64,000 bases of DNA, from positions 26,133 through 90,132 of the forward strand of contig JAEMTE010000001.1 in assembly GCA_016462445.1 (NCBI GenBank), given 5' to 3'. Under the pieces are notes generated by a model. The model was not told the origin of the DNA, made no database searches, and was given only the letters and a program-made list of their open reading frames with translations. Below are positions 54,356 through 64,000 of this stretch, one piece after another (within the stretch, counting starts at the first letter, position 1; every line of letters begins with the position of its first letter). The DNA is from Candidatus Nanopelagicus sp. (lineage in GTDB: Bacteria > Actinomycetota > Actinomycetes > Nanopelagicales > Nanopelagicaceae). The translations under genes were made by a program, and so were the position numbers.

Positions 54356-54732
54356 TACTTGGTCTCCTTCTTCTTACCAGCGATTGCAACACGTGGACCC
54401 TTACGAGTACGAGCATTGGTATGGGTTCGCTGACCGCGGACTGGTAATCCTTTACGGTGGCGACTTCCTTGATAACTTTGAATTTCAACTTTGCGACGGA
54501 TGTCCCCGGCAACTTCGCGGCGAAGATCACCCTCGATTTTGTAATTTGCTTCAATAAACTCACGAAGCTTTGCCAACTCTGGCTCTTGTAAATCTTTAAC
54601 GCGGACATCAGGTGATATACCGGTGGCAGCAAGTGTTGCCTGCGCACGGGTAAGACCCATTCCGAAAATATAGGTGAGTGCAATCTCAACTCGCTTTTCG
54701 CGAGGAAGATCGACACCAACAAGACGTGCCAT
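54355..54732 (-). CDS. rpsM: 30S ribosomal protein S13
   Basis: [49 protein letters not shown]. Confidence 0.98.
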   Translation of the reverse strand: MARLVGVDLPREKRVEIALTYIFGMGLTRAQATLAATGISPDVRVKDLQEPELAKLREFIEANYKIEGDLRREVAGDIRRKVEIQSYQGSRHRKGLPVRGQRTHTNARTRKGPRVAIAGKKKETK

Positions 54733-54753
54733 ATCGCTTACCTGTTTCTTTTA

Positions 54754-54816
54754 TCCGAAAGGTCCTCCGCAATGCCTCCAGGTATCTCTACCTGGCCTCA
54801 GCCTTTCGGACTGAGG
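54754..54816 (-). ncRNA. Candidate structured cis-regulatory RNA leader (pseudoknot-capable) upstream of rpsM
   Basis: Minus-strand RNA: CCUCAG-[UCCGAAAGG]-CUGAGG hairpin, then CCAGGUA-GAGA-UACCUGG hairpin. The 9-nt loop UCCGAAAGG is fully complementary to downstream CCUUUCGGA (54754-54762). Confidence 0.72.
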
Positions 54817-54865
54817 GTCATAATTAAGTTTTACCTTAATTACGTTACATCACGCGTTTATTAAA

Positions 54866-54979
54866 TTAACCCTGACGTTGTTTATGACGTAGGTTTTCGC
54901 AGATCACCATAACGCGACCATTACGACGAATGACTTTGCACTTGTCGCAAATCTTTTTCACGCTAGGTTTGACCTTCAC
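54866..54979 (-). CDS. rpmJ: 50S ribosomal protein L36 (not in the ORF track)
   Basis: Manual translation from [40 protein letters not shown], 37 aa, correct operon position. Confidence 0.97.
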   Translation of the reverse strand: MKVKPSVKKICDKCKVIRRNGRVMVICENLRHKQRQG

Positions 54980-55014
54980 GATTACCTTTCTAACAACTAC
55001 AGTTTAAAAATTAT

Positions 55015-55236
55015 TTATTTGTAACGATAAATAATTCGACCTCTAGTGAGGTCATACGGACTAAGTTCTACAATCACTTTATCTTCTGGCAAAATACGAA
55101 TGTAGTTCTGTCGCATCTTTCCACTGATATGTGCTAAAACTTTGTGCCCATTTGTTAACTCAACTCGGAACATTGCGTTCGGTAGTGCTTCAGCAACAGT
55201 GCCTTCGATCTCAATTGCACCGTCTTTCTTGGCCAA
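55015..55236 (-). CDS. infA: Translation initiation factor IF-1
   Basis: [76 protein letters not shown] start. Confidence 0.98.
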   Translation of the reverse strand: MAKKDGAIEIEGTVAEALPNAMFRVELTNGHKVLAHISGKMRQNYIRILPEDKVIVELSPYDLTRGRIIYRYK

Positions 55237-55367
55237 GCGATACCTACTTATCTGTTCTAAATCAGGTTTACCCCTTACGAGGCAGGAGGGATAGTTTAGG
55301 CGGGCAGGGTAAAAAGGGGAAATCCGCTCAACTATGCCTAAATCTATGCGGGGATTTATCTAGAAAA

Positions 55368-56177
55368 TTAAAGCAGGGTTGAGATCTCAACTCCCAGCCT
55401 GCCTAATTCAGCTTTTCCGCCATCTACTGCAGTTAATACAAATACCTTGCCATCTGGTGCGATTGCATAAGAGTGTTCAAAGTGTGCACCTTTTGATGAA
55501 TCTTGTGAAACCACGGTCCACTCATCACTTAATACTTTAGTTTTTTCACTGCCACGAGTAATCATTGGCTCAATTGCAAGTGCCATTCCAGCAACTAAAT
55601 CTGGGCCATTACCTGCTGGACCAAAATTTAAAATATGTGGCTCTTGATGCATTGCACTACCAATTCCATGGCCGCCATACTCACGTAAAATTCCATATTT
55701 ACCTTGTGAATCAATGTATCTTTGAATCGCCTCTGAAATATCAGTTAACTTTGCCCCATTTTTACCAGCTGCAATTCCCCGCCACATAGACTCTTCACAC
55801 ACATCCATTAACTTTTGATCTGCTGCTTCAACCTCACCTAATCCAATTGAGATTGCAGCATCCCCATGCCAGCCATCAATAATTGCGCCAAAATCAATTG
55901 ATAAGAGATCACCTGAGATTAATTTTCTTTTATTTGGAATTCCATGCACAACCTCTTCATTGACAGAGGCGCAGATAACCGCTGGAAAGCCGTGATAGCC
56001 AAGAAAGGATGATGTTGCTCCATGCTTTACTAAGTTAGTTGCTGCCATCTCATCTAGCTCAACTGTGGTCATGCCAACCTGAGCTGATTCTTTAATTAAC
56101 TTAAGAGTATCTGCCACAACTAATCCTGCTTTGCGCATAGATTTTAATTGTTCTAAGCTTTTTATCTCAATTGCCAT
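55368..56177 (-). CDS. map: Methionine aminopeptidase type I
   Basis: MRKAGLVVADTL, GYHGFPAVICASVNEEVVHGIPNKR, GGHGIGSAMHQEPHI. Confidence 0.97.
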   Translation of the reverse strand: MAIEIKSLEQLKSMRKAGLVVADTLKLIKESAQVGMTTVELDEMAATNLVKHGATSSFLGYHGFPAVICASVNEEVVHGIPNKRKLISGDLLSIDFGAIIDGWHGDAAISIGLGEVEAADQKLMDVCEESMWRGIAAGKNGAKLTDISEAIQRYIDSQGKYGILREYGGHGIGSAMHQEPHILNFGPAGNGPDLVAGMALAIEPMITRGSEKTKVLSDEWTVVSQDSSKGAHFEHSYAIAPDGKVFVLTAVDGGKAELGRLGVEISTLL

Positions 56178-56182
56178 ATTAA

Positions 56183-56824
56183 TTACTTAAGAATAGCGAT
56201 GGCGTTTTTAGTAATCTCAGAGACCTCACCCAGGGCTGAGATATTTTTTAACAATCCAGCGGATTTATAAAAAGAAATAATTGGCTCAGTCTGTTCGCTG
56301 TAAATCTCAAGCCGGCGAGATACAACCTCTTCTTTGTCATCCTCACGTTGATAAAGTTCACCCTGACATTTATCGCAAACACCAGCCACCTTTGGTTTTT
56401 CAAATTCAATATGTGATGAAGCACCGCAACCTCGGCAGGTGCGCCGGCCGGATAATCGCTTAATAATTTCAGCATGATCAATCTTTAATTCAAGAGCAGC
56501 ATCTAGCGGCATATTTTTTGCTTTTAAAATACCATCTAAAACTTCAGCTTGATTAGTATTTCTAGGAAAGCCATCTAATAAAAAGCCATTGCCGACATCG
56601 CTATTTCCTAGCCGCTCCCTAACCATCTCATTAGTAACAGAATCTGGAACTAACTCACCACGATCCATAAAACTTTGGGCTTGCTTACCTAATTCTGTGC
56701 CATTTTTTAAATTAGCACGAAAGATATCGCCAGTTGAAATATGTGGAATTTTATAGTGCTTAGCTAATTGAACCGCTTGTGTTCCTTTACCAGCACCTGG
56801 TGGGCCAACCAGGATTAATCGCAT
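56183..56824 (-). CDS. adk: Adenylate kinase (zinc-type lid)
   Basis: MRLILVGPPGAGKGTQAVQLAKHY; GFPRNTNQAEVLD; lid CRGCGASSHIEFEKPKVAGVCDKCQGEL. Confidence 0.97.
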   Translation of the reverse strand: MRLILVGPPGAGKGTQAVQLAKHYKIPHISTGDIFRANLKNGTELGKQAQSFMDRGELVPDSVTNEMVRERLGNSDVGNGFLLDGFPRNTNQAEVLDGILKAKNMPLDAALELKIDHAEIIKRLSGRRTCRGCGASSHIEFEKPKVAGVCDKCQGELYQREDDKEEVVSRRLEIYSEQTEPIISFYKSAGLLKNISALGEVSEITKNAIAILK

Positions 56825-58119
56825 TAGCGCAAGAACCCCTCATAAGAGCGCTGTTGCAGTTGGGATTCAATCTGCTTTGCAGTATCTAAACCAACGCCAA
56901 CAACAATCAAAATAGCAGTTCCACCAAATGGGAAGTTTTGTGATGCTTGGAAAAGAATTAGCGCAATAATCGGAATGATCGCAACAAATGCTAGATAGAT
57001 GGAGCCTGGTGCGGTAATTCTTGATAATACATATTGCAGATAATCACTAGTTGGTTTACCTGCTCTAATACCAGGAATAAAGCCGCCATACTTCTTCATA
57101 TTCTCAGCAACCTCATCTGGATTAAAGGTAATGGCAACATAGAAGTAGGTAAAGAAAATAATTAGAAGTGCGTAGGTAGCAACATAAATTGGGTGATCAC
57201 CCTGGATAAAGTTCTTTGAGATCCAAATAGCCCAACCAGCTTGGCTGCCACTGAAATTAACAATTAAAGATGGAATATAAAGTAAAGATGATGCAAAAAT
57301 AACAGGAATAACACCAGATTGGTTTACCTTAATTGGAATATAGGTGCTAGTTCCACCATATTGCTGACGTCCTACCTGGCGCTTGGCATATTGAACTGGA
57401 ATACGGCGCTGTGCTTGCTCAACAAATACCACCGCTGCAACAACTAAAATTCCAACAGCCATTACAAATAGGAATGCAAACCAGCCCTTTTGTAATTTAA
57501 TTGACCAAAGTTGACCAGGAAAACCTGCTGCAATTGAGGTGAAGATCAAGATCGACATACCGTTACCAACACCACGGTCGGTAATTAACTCACCCAACCA
57601 CATAATTACTGAGGTACCGGCGGTCATTACCGCAATCATGGTAATAATTCGAGTACCTGATGTGTCTGGAATTATTGGTAGTGAGCAGTTAGCAAAGATT
57701 CTTCCTTGAATGCGAGCAACTGCGATTAAACCAGTTGATTGCAAAATAGCCAGACCAATTGTTAAATACCGTGTGTACTGGGTTAACTTGGCAGTACCTG
57801 ATTGTCCCTCTTTCTTTAGCGCTTCAAAGCGAGGAATAACTACAGTTAATAATTGAACAATAATTGAGCTGGTGATGTAAGGCATGATGCCCATTGCAAA
57901 AACGCTTAATTGCAATAGTGCGCCACCGCTAAATAGATTGATCAAACCAAATAATCCACCAGTATTTGCAGTTTTCAAACACTCCTGCACATTTACATAA
58001 GAGACTCCTGGGGTTGGCACAACAGAGCCAAACCGAAATAAGGCCATAATAGAAAGAGTAAAGAAGATCTTCTTGCGCAGATCAGGCGTACGAAACGCCA
58101 TTGCAAATGCTGATAACAA
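56824..58119 (-). CDS. secY: Preprotein translocase subunit SecY
   Basis: GSVVPTPGVSYVNVQ, MGIMPYITSSIIVQLLTVV, NGMSILIF, PIKVNQSGVIPVIFASSLL. Confidence 0.97.
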   Translation of the reverse strand: MLSAFAMAFRTPDLRKKIFFTLSIMALFRFGSVVPTPGVSYVNVQECLKTANTGGLFGLINLFSGGALLQLSVFAMGIMPYITSSIIVQLLTVVIPRFEALKKEGQSGTAKLTQYTRYLTIGLAILQSTGLIAVARIQGRIFANCSLPIIPDTSGTRIITMIAVMTAGTSVIMWLGELITDRGVGNGMSILIFTSIAAGFPGQLWSIKLQKGWFAFLFVMAVGILVVAAVVFVEQAQRRIPVQYAKRQVGRQQYGGTSTYIPIKVNQSGVIPVIFASSLLYIPSLIVNFSGSQAGWAIWISKNFIQGDHPIYVATYALLIIFFTYFYVAITFNPDEVAENMKKYGGFIPGIRAGKPTSDYLQYVLSRITAPGSIYLAFVAIIPIIALILFQASQNFPFGGTAILIVVGVGLDTAKQIESQLQQRSYEGFLR

Positions 58120-58142
58120 GATATCTCCTATCTATCTAATTA

Positions 58143-58583
58143 TTAAAGAGTCTTTGCAGAACCACCAGCTGCTGAGATTTTCTCAGAGGCTGAGCTTGAG
58201 AATGCATGAGCTGACACAGTTACCTTCACTGAGATCTCGCCATTGCCAAGTACCTTAACTGGATAACCCTTACGCGCTGCGCCCTTTTTAACTAAATCAT
58301 CAACTGTTACATCTCCACCCTTTGGGTAAAGTGAGTTAATAGTTGAAATATTTACCGCCTGATACTCAACTCGCTCTGGATTTTTAAATCCACGAAGTTT
58401 TGGCAAACGCATAACTAATGGCAACTGACCGCCTTCAAATCCAGCGCGAACAACGTTACGAGCACGTGTTCCCTTACCACCGCGGCCGGCAGTCTTTCCT
58501 TTAGAAGCCTCACCACGACCCTTACGAGTCTTAGCTTTCTTAGCTCCTGGAGCTGGACGTAAATGATGAACCTTAAGCACCAT
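58143..58583 (-). CDS. rplO: 50S ribosomal protein L15
   Basis: [40 protein letters not shown]. Confidence 0.97.
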   Translation of the reverse strand: MVLKVHHLRPAPGAKKAKTRKGRGEASKGKTAGRGGKGTRARNVVRAGFEGGQLPLVMRLPKLRGFKNPERVEYQAVNISTINSLYPKGGDVTVDDLVKKGAARKGYPVKVLGNGEISVKVTVSAHAFSSSASEKISAAGGSAKTL

Positions 58584-58585
58584 TG

Positions 58586-58768
58586 TTATTCAACCTCCTC
58601 AACTGCAATTAAGTGACGAACGGCGTAAACCATGCCACGAATCTCTGGACGATCTTCCTTAACAACCACATCACCGATTCGCTTTAAACCAAGTGAACGA
58701 AGTGTGTTGCGCTGATCAGGAGGATTACCAACCTTAGATCTAACTTGGGTAACCTTTAATCTTTTCAT
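58586..58768 (-). CDS. rpmD: 50S ribosomal protein L30
   Basis: [60 protein letters not shown]. Confidence 0.96.
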   Translation of the reverse strand: MKRLKVTQVRSKVGNPPDQRNTLRSLGLKRIGDVVVKEDRPEIRGMVYAVRHLIAVEEVE

Positions 58769-59391
58769 TAGGCACCAACCTTTACCTGGGCAGCAATTAA
58801 TCTAGTTAATGCCGCAGGTGCTACATCCTCAAGTGGGCGACCACGACGAGCAGCAATTGCAGTTGGATTCTCCAGCATTTTAAGTGCAGCAGCAGTTGCA
58901 TGCACCATATTAATTGGATTACCTGATCCTAAAGATTTTGATAACACATCAGTAATACCAGCACACTCAAGAACTGCGCGAACTGGACCACCAGCAATTA
59001 CGCCAGTTCCAGGAGATGCTGGGCGAAGCAAGATAACTCCGGCAGCTTTCTCACCTTGTACTGGGTGTGGAATTGTTCCATTAAGAATTGGTACCTTAAA
59101 GAAATTCTTCTTGCCATCTTCTACTGCTTTAGCAATAGCTTGTGGAACCTCTTTGGCTTTGCCATATCCAACGCCAACCATTCCTTTGCCATCGCCAACA
59201 ACAACTAGAGCGGTAAAGGAGAAACGACGTCCACCCTTTACAACTTTGGCAACACGGTTAATGAAAACTACGCGCTCGGTATATGGAGACTTCTCCTTTT
59301 GGAAATCACCATCGCGACGTTCGCGTTTTTCGCGTCCGCCCTTTGGTCTCTCCTCACGGCTACCGGTGGTAGGGGTTGTGGTACCGGCCAT
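58768..59391 (-). CDS. rpsE: 30S ribosomal protein S5
   Basis: [49 protein letters not shown]. Confidence 0.97.
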   Translation of the reverse strand: MAGTTTPTTGSREERPKGGREKRERRDGDFQKEKSPYTERVVFINRVAKVVKGGRRFSFTALVVVGDGKGMVGVGYGKAKEVPQAIAKAVEDGKKNFFKVPILNGTIPHPVQGEKAAGVILLRPASPGTGVIAGGPVRAVLECAGITDVLSKSLGSGNPINMVHATAAALKMLENPTAIAARRGRPLEDVAPAALTRLIAAQVKVGA

Positions 59392-59768
59392 TAGAACTCC
59401 AATCCATTTGCACGAGCACTTGTTGCAACAGCTGCAACTCGGCCATGAAACTTATTACCACCGCGATCAAATACCACGGTAGAAATTCCTTTTTCCTTCG
59501 CACGTTTTGCGATTAACTCGCCAACCTGCTTTGCCTTTGCAGTCTTATCGCCAGCAAAGGTACGTAGCTCCTTCTCCATAGTGGAGGCAGAGGCCAAAGT
59601 AGTTGAGGTTGAATCATCTACAACCTGCACAAATAAATGACGAGCAGAGCGAGAGACAACTAAGCGTGGACGATCAGCGGTTCCAACTACGCGCTTGCGC
59701 AGACGGAAGTGACGACGGGCACGAGCCTTTGTGGCAGAGCCCTTAACGACCTTATAACCGATAGCCAT
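59391..59768 (-). CDS. rplR: 50S ribosomal protein L18
   Basis: [37 protein letters not shown]...[16 protein letters not shown]. Confidence 0.97.
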   Translation of the reverse strand: MAIGYKVVKGSATKARARRHFRLRKRVVGTADRPRLVVSRSARHLFVQVVDDSTSTTLASASTMEKELRTFAGDKTAKAKQVGELIAKRAKEKGISTVVFDRGGNKFHGRVAAVATSARANGLEF

Positions 59769-60307
59769 TATTTCTTACCTGTCTTTCCTTGCTTGCGGCG
59801 AATATGTGCGCCTTCCAGATGCAGACCCTTACCTTTATAAGGATCAACCTTCCGTAATTTCTGAATCTTCGCAGCTGTCTCACCAACTAATTGTTTGTTG
59901 ATACCAACTACAGTGATCTCTGTTGGGGAATCAATTTTGAATGTGATTCCTTCATCAGCAATAAAGTTAATTGGATGGCTATAACCGAGTGCGAACTCAA
60001 GGTCTTTACCCTTTGCTGCAACTTTGTAACCAACACCAACAATATTTATCTTCTTGCTATATCCCTTTGTTACACCCTCGATCATGTTTGAGATCATGGT
60101 GCGAGACATTCCATGTAGTGAGCGTGCCTCACGGCTCTCATCTGGACGAGTGATTGTAAGAGTTGATCCCTCTTGCTTTGCAGCAATCGGACCAGCAAGT
60201 ACATGAGTAAGTGTTCCCTTTGGACCCTTAACTGAAACAGATTGTCCAGCAACATTTACCTCAACTCCAGATGGAATTGTGATTGGCATTTTTCCAATAC
60301 GTGACAT
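59768..60307 (-). CDS. rplF: 50S ribosomal protein L6
   Basis: [61 protein letters not shown]. Confidence 0.98.
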   Translation of the reverse strand: MSRIGKMPITIPSGVEVNVAGQSVSVKGPKGTLTHVLAGPIAAKQEGSTLTITRPDESREARSLHGMSRTMISNMIEGVTKGYSKKINIVGVGYKVAAKGKDLEFALGYSHPINFIADEGITFKIDSPTEITVVGINKQLVGETAAKIQKLRKVDPYKGKGLHLEGAHIRRKQGKTGKK

Positions 60308-60311
60308 CAGA

Positions 60312-60716
60312 TCACCATACGTAGGCGAGAACTTCTCCGCCTACACCTTGTTTATTGGCTTGCTTATCAGTTAGCAAACCAGAGGAGGTTGAAATAATTG
60401 CCACACCAAGTCCACCTAAAACCTTAGGTAGTGCGGTTGATTTTGCGTAAACACGAAGTCCTGGCTTTGAAACTCGGCGAAGCCCTGCAATTGATCGCTC
60501 CCGGTTTGAACCAAACTTAAGATCTAAAACTAATGTTTTACCAAAGCCGGTTTGATTACTCTCAATATAAAAACCGCCAATGTAACCCTCTTGTTTTAAA
60601 ATTTCAGCAATTCGAGCTTTAACCGAAGATGAAGGCATAGAAACCTTCTCATGGTAAGCCGAGTTGGCATTACGCAAACGTGCAAGCATGTCTGCGATCG
60701 GATCTGTCATTGTCAT
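60312..60716 (-). CDS. rpsH: 30S ribosomal protein S8
   Basis: [46 protein letters not shown]. Start refined from the track ORF, which runs to 60902. Confidence 0.97.
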   Translation of the reverse strand: MTMTDPIADMLARLRNANSAYHEKVSMPSSSVKARIAEILKQEGYIGGFYIESNQTGFGKTLVLDLKFGSNRERSIAGLRRVSKPGLRVYAKSTALPKVLGGLGVAIISTSSGLLTDKQANKQGVGGEVLAYVW

Positions 60717-60795
60717 TCTGTTGGCCTCTGGCCTTTCTCGAAATGGTTTCCGCATTTCTGCGGACCTGCTCCGTAGTTGATAGTTGGGTTTTGTA

Positions 60796-60981
60796 TTACC
60801 AAGAAGCCTTGGTGATACCTGGTAACTCTCCAGCATGTGCCATTTCGCGGAAGCAAATACGGCATATACCAAATTTTTGATAGACAGCATGTACACGGCC
60901 ACAACGTTGGCATCTTGTATAACCGCGAACCTTAAACTTTGGTTTACGGCTAGCTCTTACCTTTAGTGATGTCTTTGCCAT
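60796..60981 (-). CDS. rpsN: 30S ribosomal protein S14 type Z
   Basis: [61 protein letters not shown]; four-Cys zinc type. Confidence 0.98.
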   Translation of the reverse strand: MAKTSLKVRASRKPKFKVRGYTRCQRCGRVHAVYQKFGICRICFREMAHAGELPGITKASW

Positions 60982-60996
60982 TAGTTGTTAGCCCCT

Positions 60997-61554
60997 TTAC
61001 ATTTCTCGGAAAGGAAAGCCAAGTGCACGTAGCAACTCTCTTCCTTCTTCATCTGTTTTAGCGGTAGTAACTAAAGTGATATCCATTCCACGAGTGCGAT
61101 CAATCTTGTCTTGCTCGATCTCTGGGAACACAACCTGCTCAGTTAAACCAAATGTGTAATTACCTTTGCCATCAAACTGCTTAGGAGATAGGCCGCGGAA
61201 GTCACGAATACGAGGCAAAGCGATTGAAAGTAGGCGATCTGTGAACTCCCACATCCGATCATTGCGAAGTGTTACGTGTGCACCGATTGGCATGTTCTCA
61301 CGCAGTTTAAATTGCGCAATAGATTTACGAGAACGTGTTACCTGTGGACGTTGTCCAGTAATAGTTGCAAGGTCGCGAATTGCACCCTCAATTAATTTTG
61401 AGTCACGTGCTGCTTCGCCAACACCCATATTCACAACAACCTTAGTAAGAGTTGGAATTTGCATTACATTCTTATAACCAAACTTGGTTTTAAGAGCTGG
61501 TGCAATCTCAGACTTATAACGTCCCTTAAGACGTGGTGCTAAATCAGTAGACAT
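60997..61554 (-). CDS. rplE: 50S ribosomal protein L5
   Basis: [57 protein letters not shown]. Confidence 0.98.
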   Translation of the reverse strand: MSTDLAPRLKGRYKSEIAPALKTKFGYKNVMQIPTLTKVVVNMGVGEAARDSKLIEGAIRDLATITGQRPQVTRSRKSIAQFKLRENMPIGAHVTLRNDRMWEFTDRLLSIALPRIRDFRGLSPKQFDGKGNYTFGLTEQVVFPEIEQDKIDRTRGMDITLVTTAKTDEEGRELLRALGFPFREM

Positions 61555-61871
61555 TAGGCATCCTTTCCAGAGCGGCGAGAGATACGAACATTCTTGCCAG
61601 CATCATCCTTACGAGCACCAATTCGAGTTGCCTTACCATCGCCATCTACTAACATCACATTAGAAAGATGAATCGCTGACTCAACAGTGGTAATTCCGCC
61701 GACCTTAACGCCGCGCTCAGAAGTTGTCTCCTTGGTGTGACGCTTAACCCGGTTTATGCCCTCAATTAAAATACGTGACTTAACTCGGTCAACTGATAAA
61801 ACTGTGCCAGTTGTTCCTTTGTCTTTTCCAGCGATCACCTGAACGGTGTCACCTTTGCGAATGTTTGCCAT
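61554..61871 (-). CDS. rplX: 50S ribosomal protein L24
   Basis: [46 protein letters not shown]. Confidence 0.98.
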   Translation of the reverse strand: MANIRKGDTVQVIAGKDKGTTGTVLSVDRVKSRILIEGINRVKRHTKETTSERGVKVGGITTVESAIHLSNVMLVDGDGKATRIGARKDDAGKNVRISRRSGKDA

Positions 61872-61874
61872 TTT

Positions 61875-62243
61875 TTATAACACCTCCGGAGCTAATGAAA
61901 TAATTCTCATAAACTTTTTATCACGAAGCTCGCGCGCAACTGGTCCGAAGATACGTGTGCCACGTGGCTCGCCATCATCTTTAACAATTACGGCAGCATT
62001 CTCATCAAAGCGAATATATGAACCATCGGCGCGACGGTTCTCCTTAACGGTGCGAACGATGACAGCTTTAACAACCTCACCCTTCTTAACCTGACCACCA
62101 GGAATTGCATCCTTAACAGAGCAAACAATGATGTCGCCAATACCGGCATAGCGACGTGATGAGCCACCGAGAACTCTGATGCAAAGTAATTCCTTTGCGC
62201 CGGTGTTATCGGCAACGCGTAAGCGCGACTCTTGTTGAATCAT
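61875..62243 (-). CDS. rplN: 50S ribosomal protein L14
   Basis: [50 protein letters not shown]. Confidence 0.98.
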   Translation of the reverse strand: MIQQESRLRVADNTGAKELLCIRVLGGSSRRYAGIGDIIVCSVKDAIPGGQVKKGEVVKAVIVRTVKENRRADGSYIRFDENAAVIVKDDGEPRGTRIFGPVARELRDKKFMRIISLAPEVL

Positions 62244-62252
62244 CTCTGCCCC

Positions 62253-62537
62253 TTACTTAGCCTTCTCAATAATTGAAACCACACGCCAGCGCTTTGTTGC
62301 TGATAGTGGACGGGTTTCCATAATTAACACGCGATCACCGATGCCAGCAGAGTTGCTTTCATCGTGAGCTTTTAACTTGCGAGAGCGAGTCAAAACTTTG
62401 CTATACATACCGTGCTTAATACGATCTTGGATTGAAACCACAACAGTCTTATTCATCTTGTCGCTAGTAACAATTCCCTCACGGGTTTTGCGGAATGGGC
62501 GCTCTACTGAATTAGCAGAATCCTTTGCTTTACTCAT
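62253..62537 (-). CDS. rpsQ: 30S ribosomal protein S17
   Basis: [50 protein letters not shown]. Confidence 0.97.
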   Translation of the reverse strand: MSKAKDSANSVERPFRKTREGIVTSDKMNKTVVVSIQDRIKHGMYSKVLTRSRKLKAHDESNSAGIGDRVLIMETRPLSATKRWRVVSIIEKAK

Positions 62538-62749
62538 GCACTCACTCCAATCCCTAGTTCACGTTCACGTAAAATTGTGTAGATCCGAGCTATCTCTTTA
62601 CGTACTGCAGTTAACCTGCCATGGCTTTCTAATTGGCCAGTTGCAGCTTGAAAACGCAGATTAAATAACTCCTCTTTAAATTCACGCAACTTCTCATTTA
62701 ACTCATCAGTTGAGCTAGCACGTAATGTTTCAGCGGTAGTAGATGACAT
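62534..62749 (-). CDS. rpmC: 50S ribosomal protein L29
   Basis: [58 protein letters not shown]; start refined to 62749. Confidence 0.96.
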   Translation of the reverse strand: MSSTTAETLRASSTDELNEKLREFKEELFNLRFQAATGQLESHGRLTAVRKEIARIYTILRERELGIGVSA

Positions 62750-63162
62750 TAGAACTCCTCTCGGCGAACAATTCGGCACTTCATTGGCAACTTGTGCATT
62801 GCACGAGTCATTGCCTCAGCTGCCACAGATTCAGTTACACCTGAAATTTCAAACATAACTCTGCCTGGCTTAACATTTGCAATCCACCACTCCGGAGATC
62901 CCTTACCAGAACCCATACGAGTCTCAGCCGGCTTCTTAGTTAATGGCCGATCTGGATAAATATTTATCCAAACCTTTCCACCACGCTTGATGTGACGGGT
63001 CATTGCAATACGCGCTGCTTCAATTTGGCGGTTAGTTACATATGCTGGCTCCATCGCCTGCACGCCATAATCACCAAATGCAACAGTTGTTCCGCCCTTT
63101 GATTTTCCAGCACGCTTTGGATGGTGCTGCTTACGGTGCTTAACGCGACGTGGAATTAACAT
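62749..63162 (-). CDS. rplP: 50S ribosomal protein L16
   Basis: [62 protein letters not shown]. Confidence 0.98.
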   Translation of the reverse strand: MLIPRRVKHRKQHHPKRAGKSKGGTTVAFGDYGVQAMEPAYVTNRQIEAARIAMTRHIKRGGKVWINIYPDRPLTKKPAETRMGSGKGSPEWWIANVKPGRVMFEISGVTESVAAEAMTRAMHKLPMKCRIVRREEF

Positions 63163-63977
63163 TAGTTAGCTCCGCTCTCATTAGGTGTTGAAGATTCAGT
63201 TGCAGCAGCAGCTTCAGCGCGAGCGGCAACAGTTGTAGTTGTTACCTCTCCTCTTGGTGCACGTGGTGCACGAGATCCACCGCGAGCTCCGCCGCGAGAT
63301 GGCTTAGGTGCTTTAGCGGCAGCAAGTGCAGAGGCTGCACGCTCTGCGCGAGATTCAATTACCTCACCCTTATAAATCCAAACCTTAACTCCTAAGCGAC
63401 CGAAGGTTGTGTGTGCTTCAGCAAAACCATAATCAATATCGGCGCGCAAAGTGTGTAGTGGAACTCTTCCCTCACGATAAAACTCAGAACGGCTCATCTC
63501 TGCTCCGCCTAAACGTCCACCGCACTGCACACGAATACCTTCAGCTCCTGCTTTTAATGCAGTTTGCATTCCTTTACGCATTGCTCGGCGGAATGAAACA
63601 CGGGCTGCTAATTGCTCAGCAATTCCTTGTGCTACAAGTTGAGCGTCCATCTCTGGATTTTTAACCTCAAGAATATTTAACTGTACCTGCTTACCAGTTA
63701 AGTTCTCTAAATCAATACGTAATTTGTCCGCCTCTTGGCCACGACGACCAATTACAATTCCAGGACGTGCAGTAAATAGATCGATACGAACCTTCTCGCG
63801 AGTACGCTCGATTTCAATCTTAGATACGCCAGCTCGCTCCATCTTCTTAGCCATTAAGCGGCGAATTAAAATATCTTCCTTAACATAGGCGCCATAAAGT
63901 TTGTCGGCATACCAGCGTGATTTAAAATCAGTTGTAATTCCAAGTCGGAAGCCGTGTGGATTTATCTTTTGACCCAT
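63162..63977 (-). CDS. rpsC: 30S ribosomal protein S3
   Basis: [80 protein letters not shown]. Confidence 0.98.
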   Translation of the reverse strand: MGQKINPHGFRLGITTDFKSRWYADKLYGAYVKEDILIRRLMAKKMERAGVSKIEIERTREKVRIDLFTARPGIVIGRRGQEADKLRIDLENLTGKQVQLNILEVKNPEMDAQLVAQGIAEQLAARVSFRRAMRKGMQTALKAGAEGIRVQCGGRLGGAEMSRSEFYREGRVPLHTLRADIDYGFAEAHTTFGRLGVKVWIYKGEVIESRAERAASALAAAKAPKPSRGGARGGSRAPRAPRGEVTTTTVAARAEAAAATESSTPNESGAN

Positions 63978-64000
63978 TTACTCGGCCTTCCCTTTAGTTG
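63978..64000 (-). CDS. rplV: C-terminal end of probable L22 (truncated by window end)
   Basis: Minus strand ...ACT AAA GGG AAG GCC GAG TAA (TKGKAE*), stop directly abutting the rpsC start; assignment mainly from synteny. Confidence 0.45.

Noticed and set aside
54336-54722. 128-aa minus-strand ORF overlapping rpsM in another frame
   Set aside because: Alternative-frame reading of rpsM; the S13 frame is unambiguous.
60717-60902. N-terminal extension of the S8 ORF in the track
   Set aside because: The extension reads through the rpsN-rpsH spacer; conserved S8 starts at [11 protein letters not shown] (60716 or 60710).

Overview
This window reads as ordinary chromosome from a streamlined, low-GC actinobacterium. 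The lineage is inferred from gene order and protein style (DUF6350, DUF3017, GuaB3, polyphosphate glucokinase, MsiK/UgpC ATPase) and resembles freshwater acI/Nanopelagicales. It is almost fully coding, with many 1-4 bp gene overlaps. I saw no mobile elements, CRISPR arrays, tRNAs or rRNAs. Main blocks: (i) ugd, a degenerate purK-like gene and maf; (ii) a nucleoside salvage/uptake island (PNP, phosphopentomutase-like, deoC, two ALDHs, add, deoA, cdd, BMP-type ABC transporter); (iii) TCA and folate genes (icd, mdh, folD, sucCD) with DUF6350/DUF3017; (iv) pcrA, guaB3, ppgK, groESL with a CIRCE site, and tsaE-tsaB/rimI-tsaD; (v) an alr-livGFHMK-secreted hydrolase operon; (vi) glmS/glmM and the S10/spc/alpha ribosomal superoperon from rpsC to rpsI. 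The most interesting observations are: a pseudoknot-capable RNA leader directly upstream of rpsM (alpha operon); a PurK homologue that has lost its ATP-grasp centre, together with absent purE/purN/purH at their usual loci and next to a nucleoside-uptake island; a split ALDH16-like pair; a recurrent leaderless-promoter signature (TANNNT-N6/7-ATG); a terminator-like hairpin inside the first codons of truA; and an alr/LIV transporter/secreted hydrolase operon. All functional calls come from reading the sequence; no searches were run.
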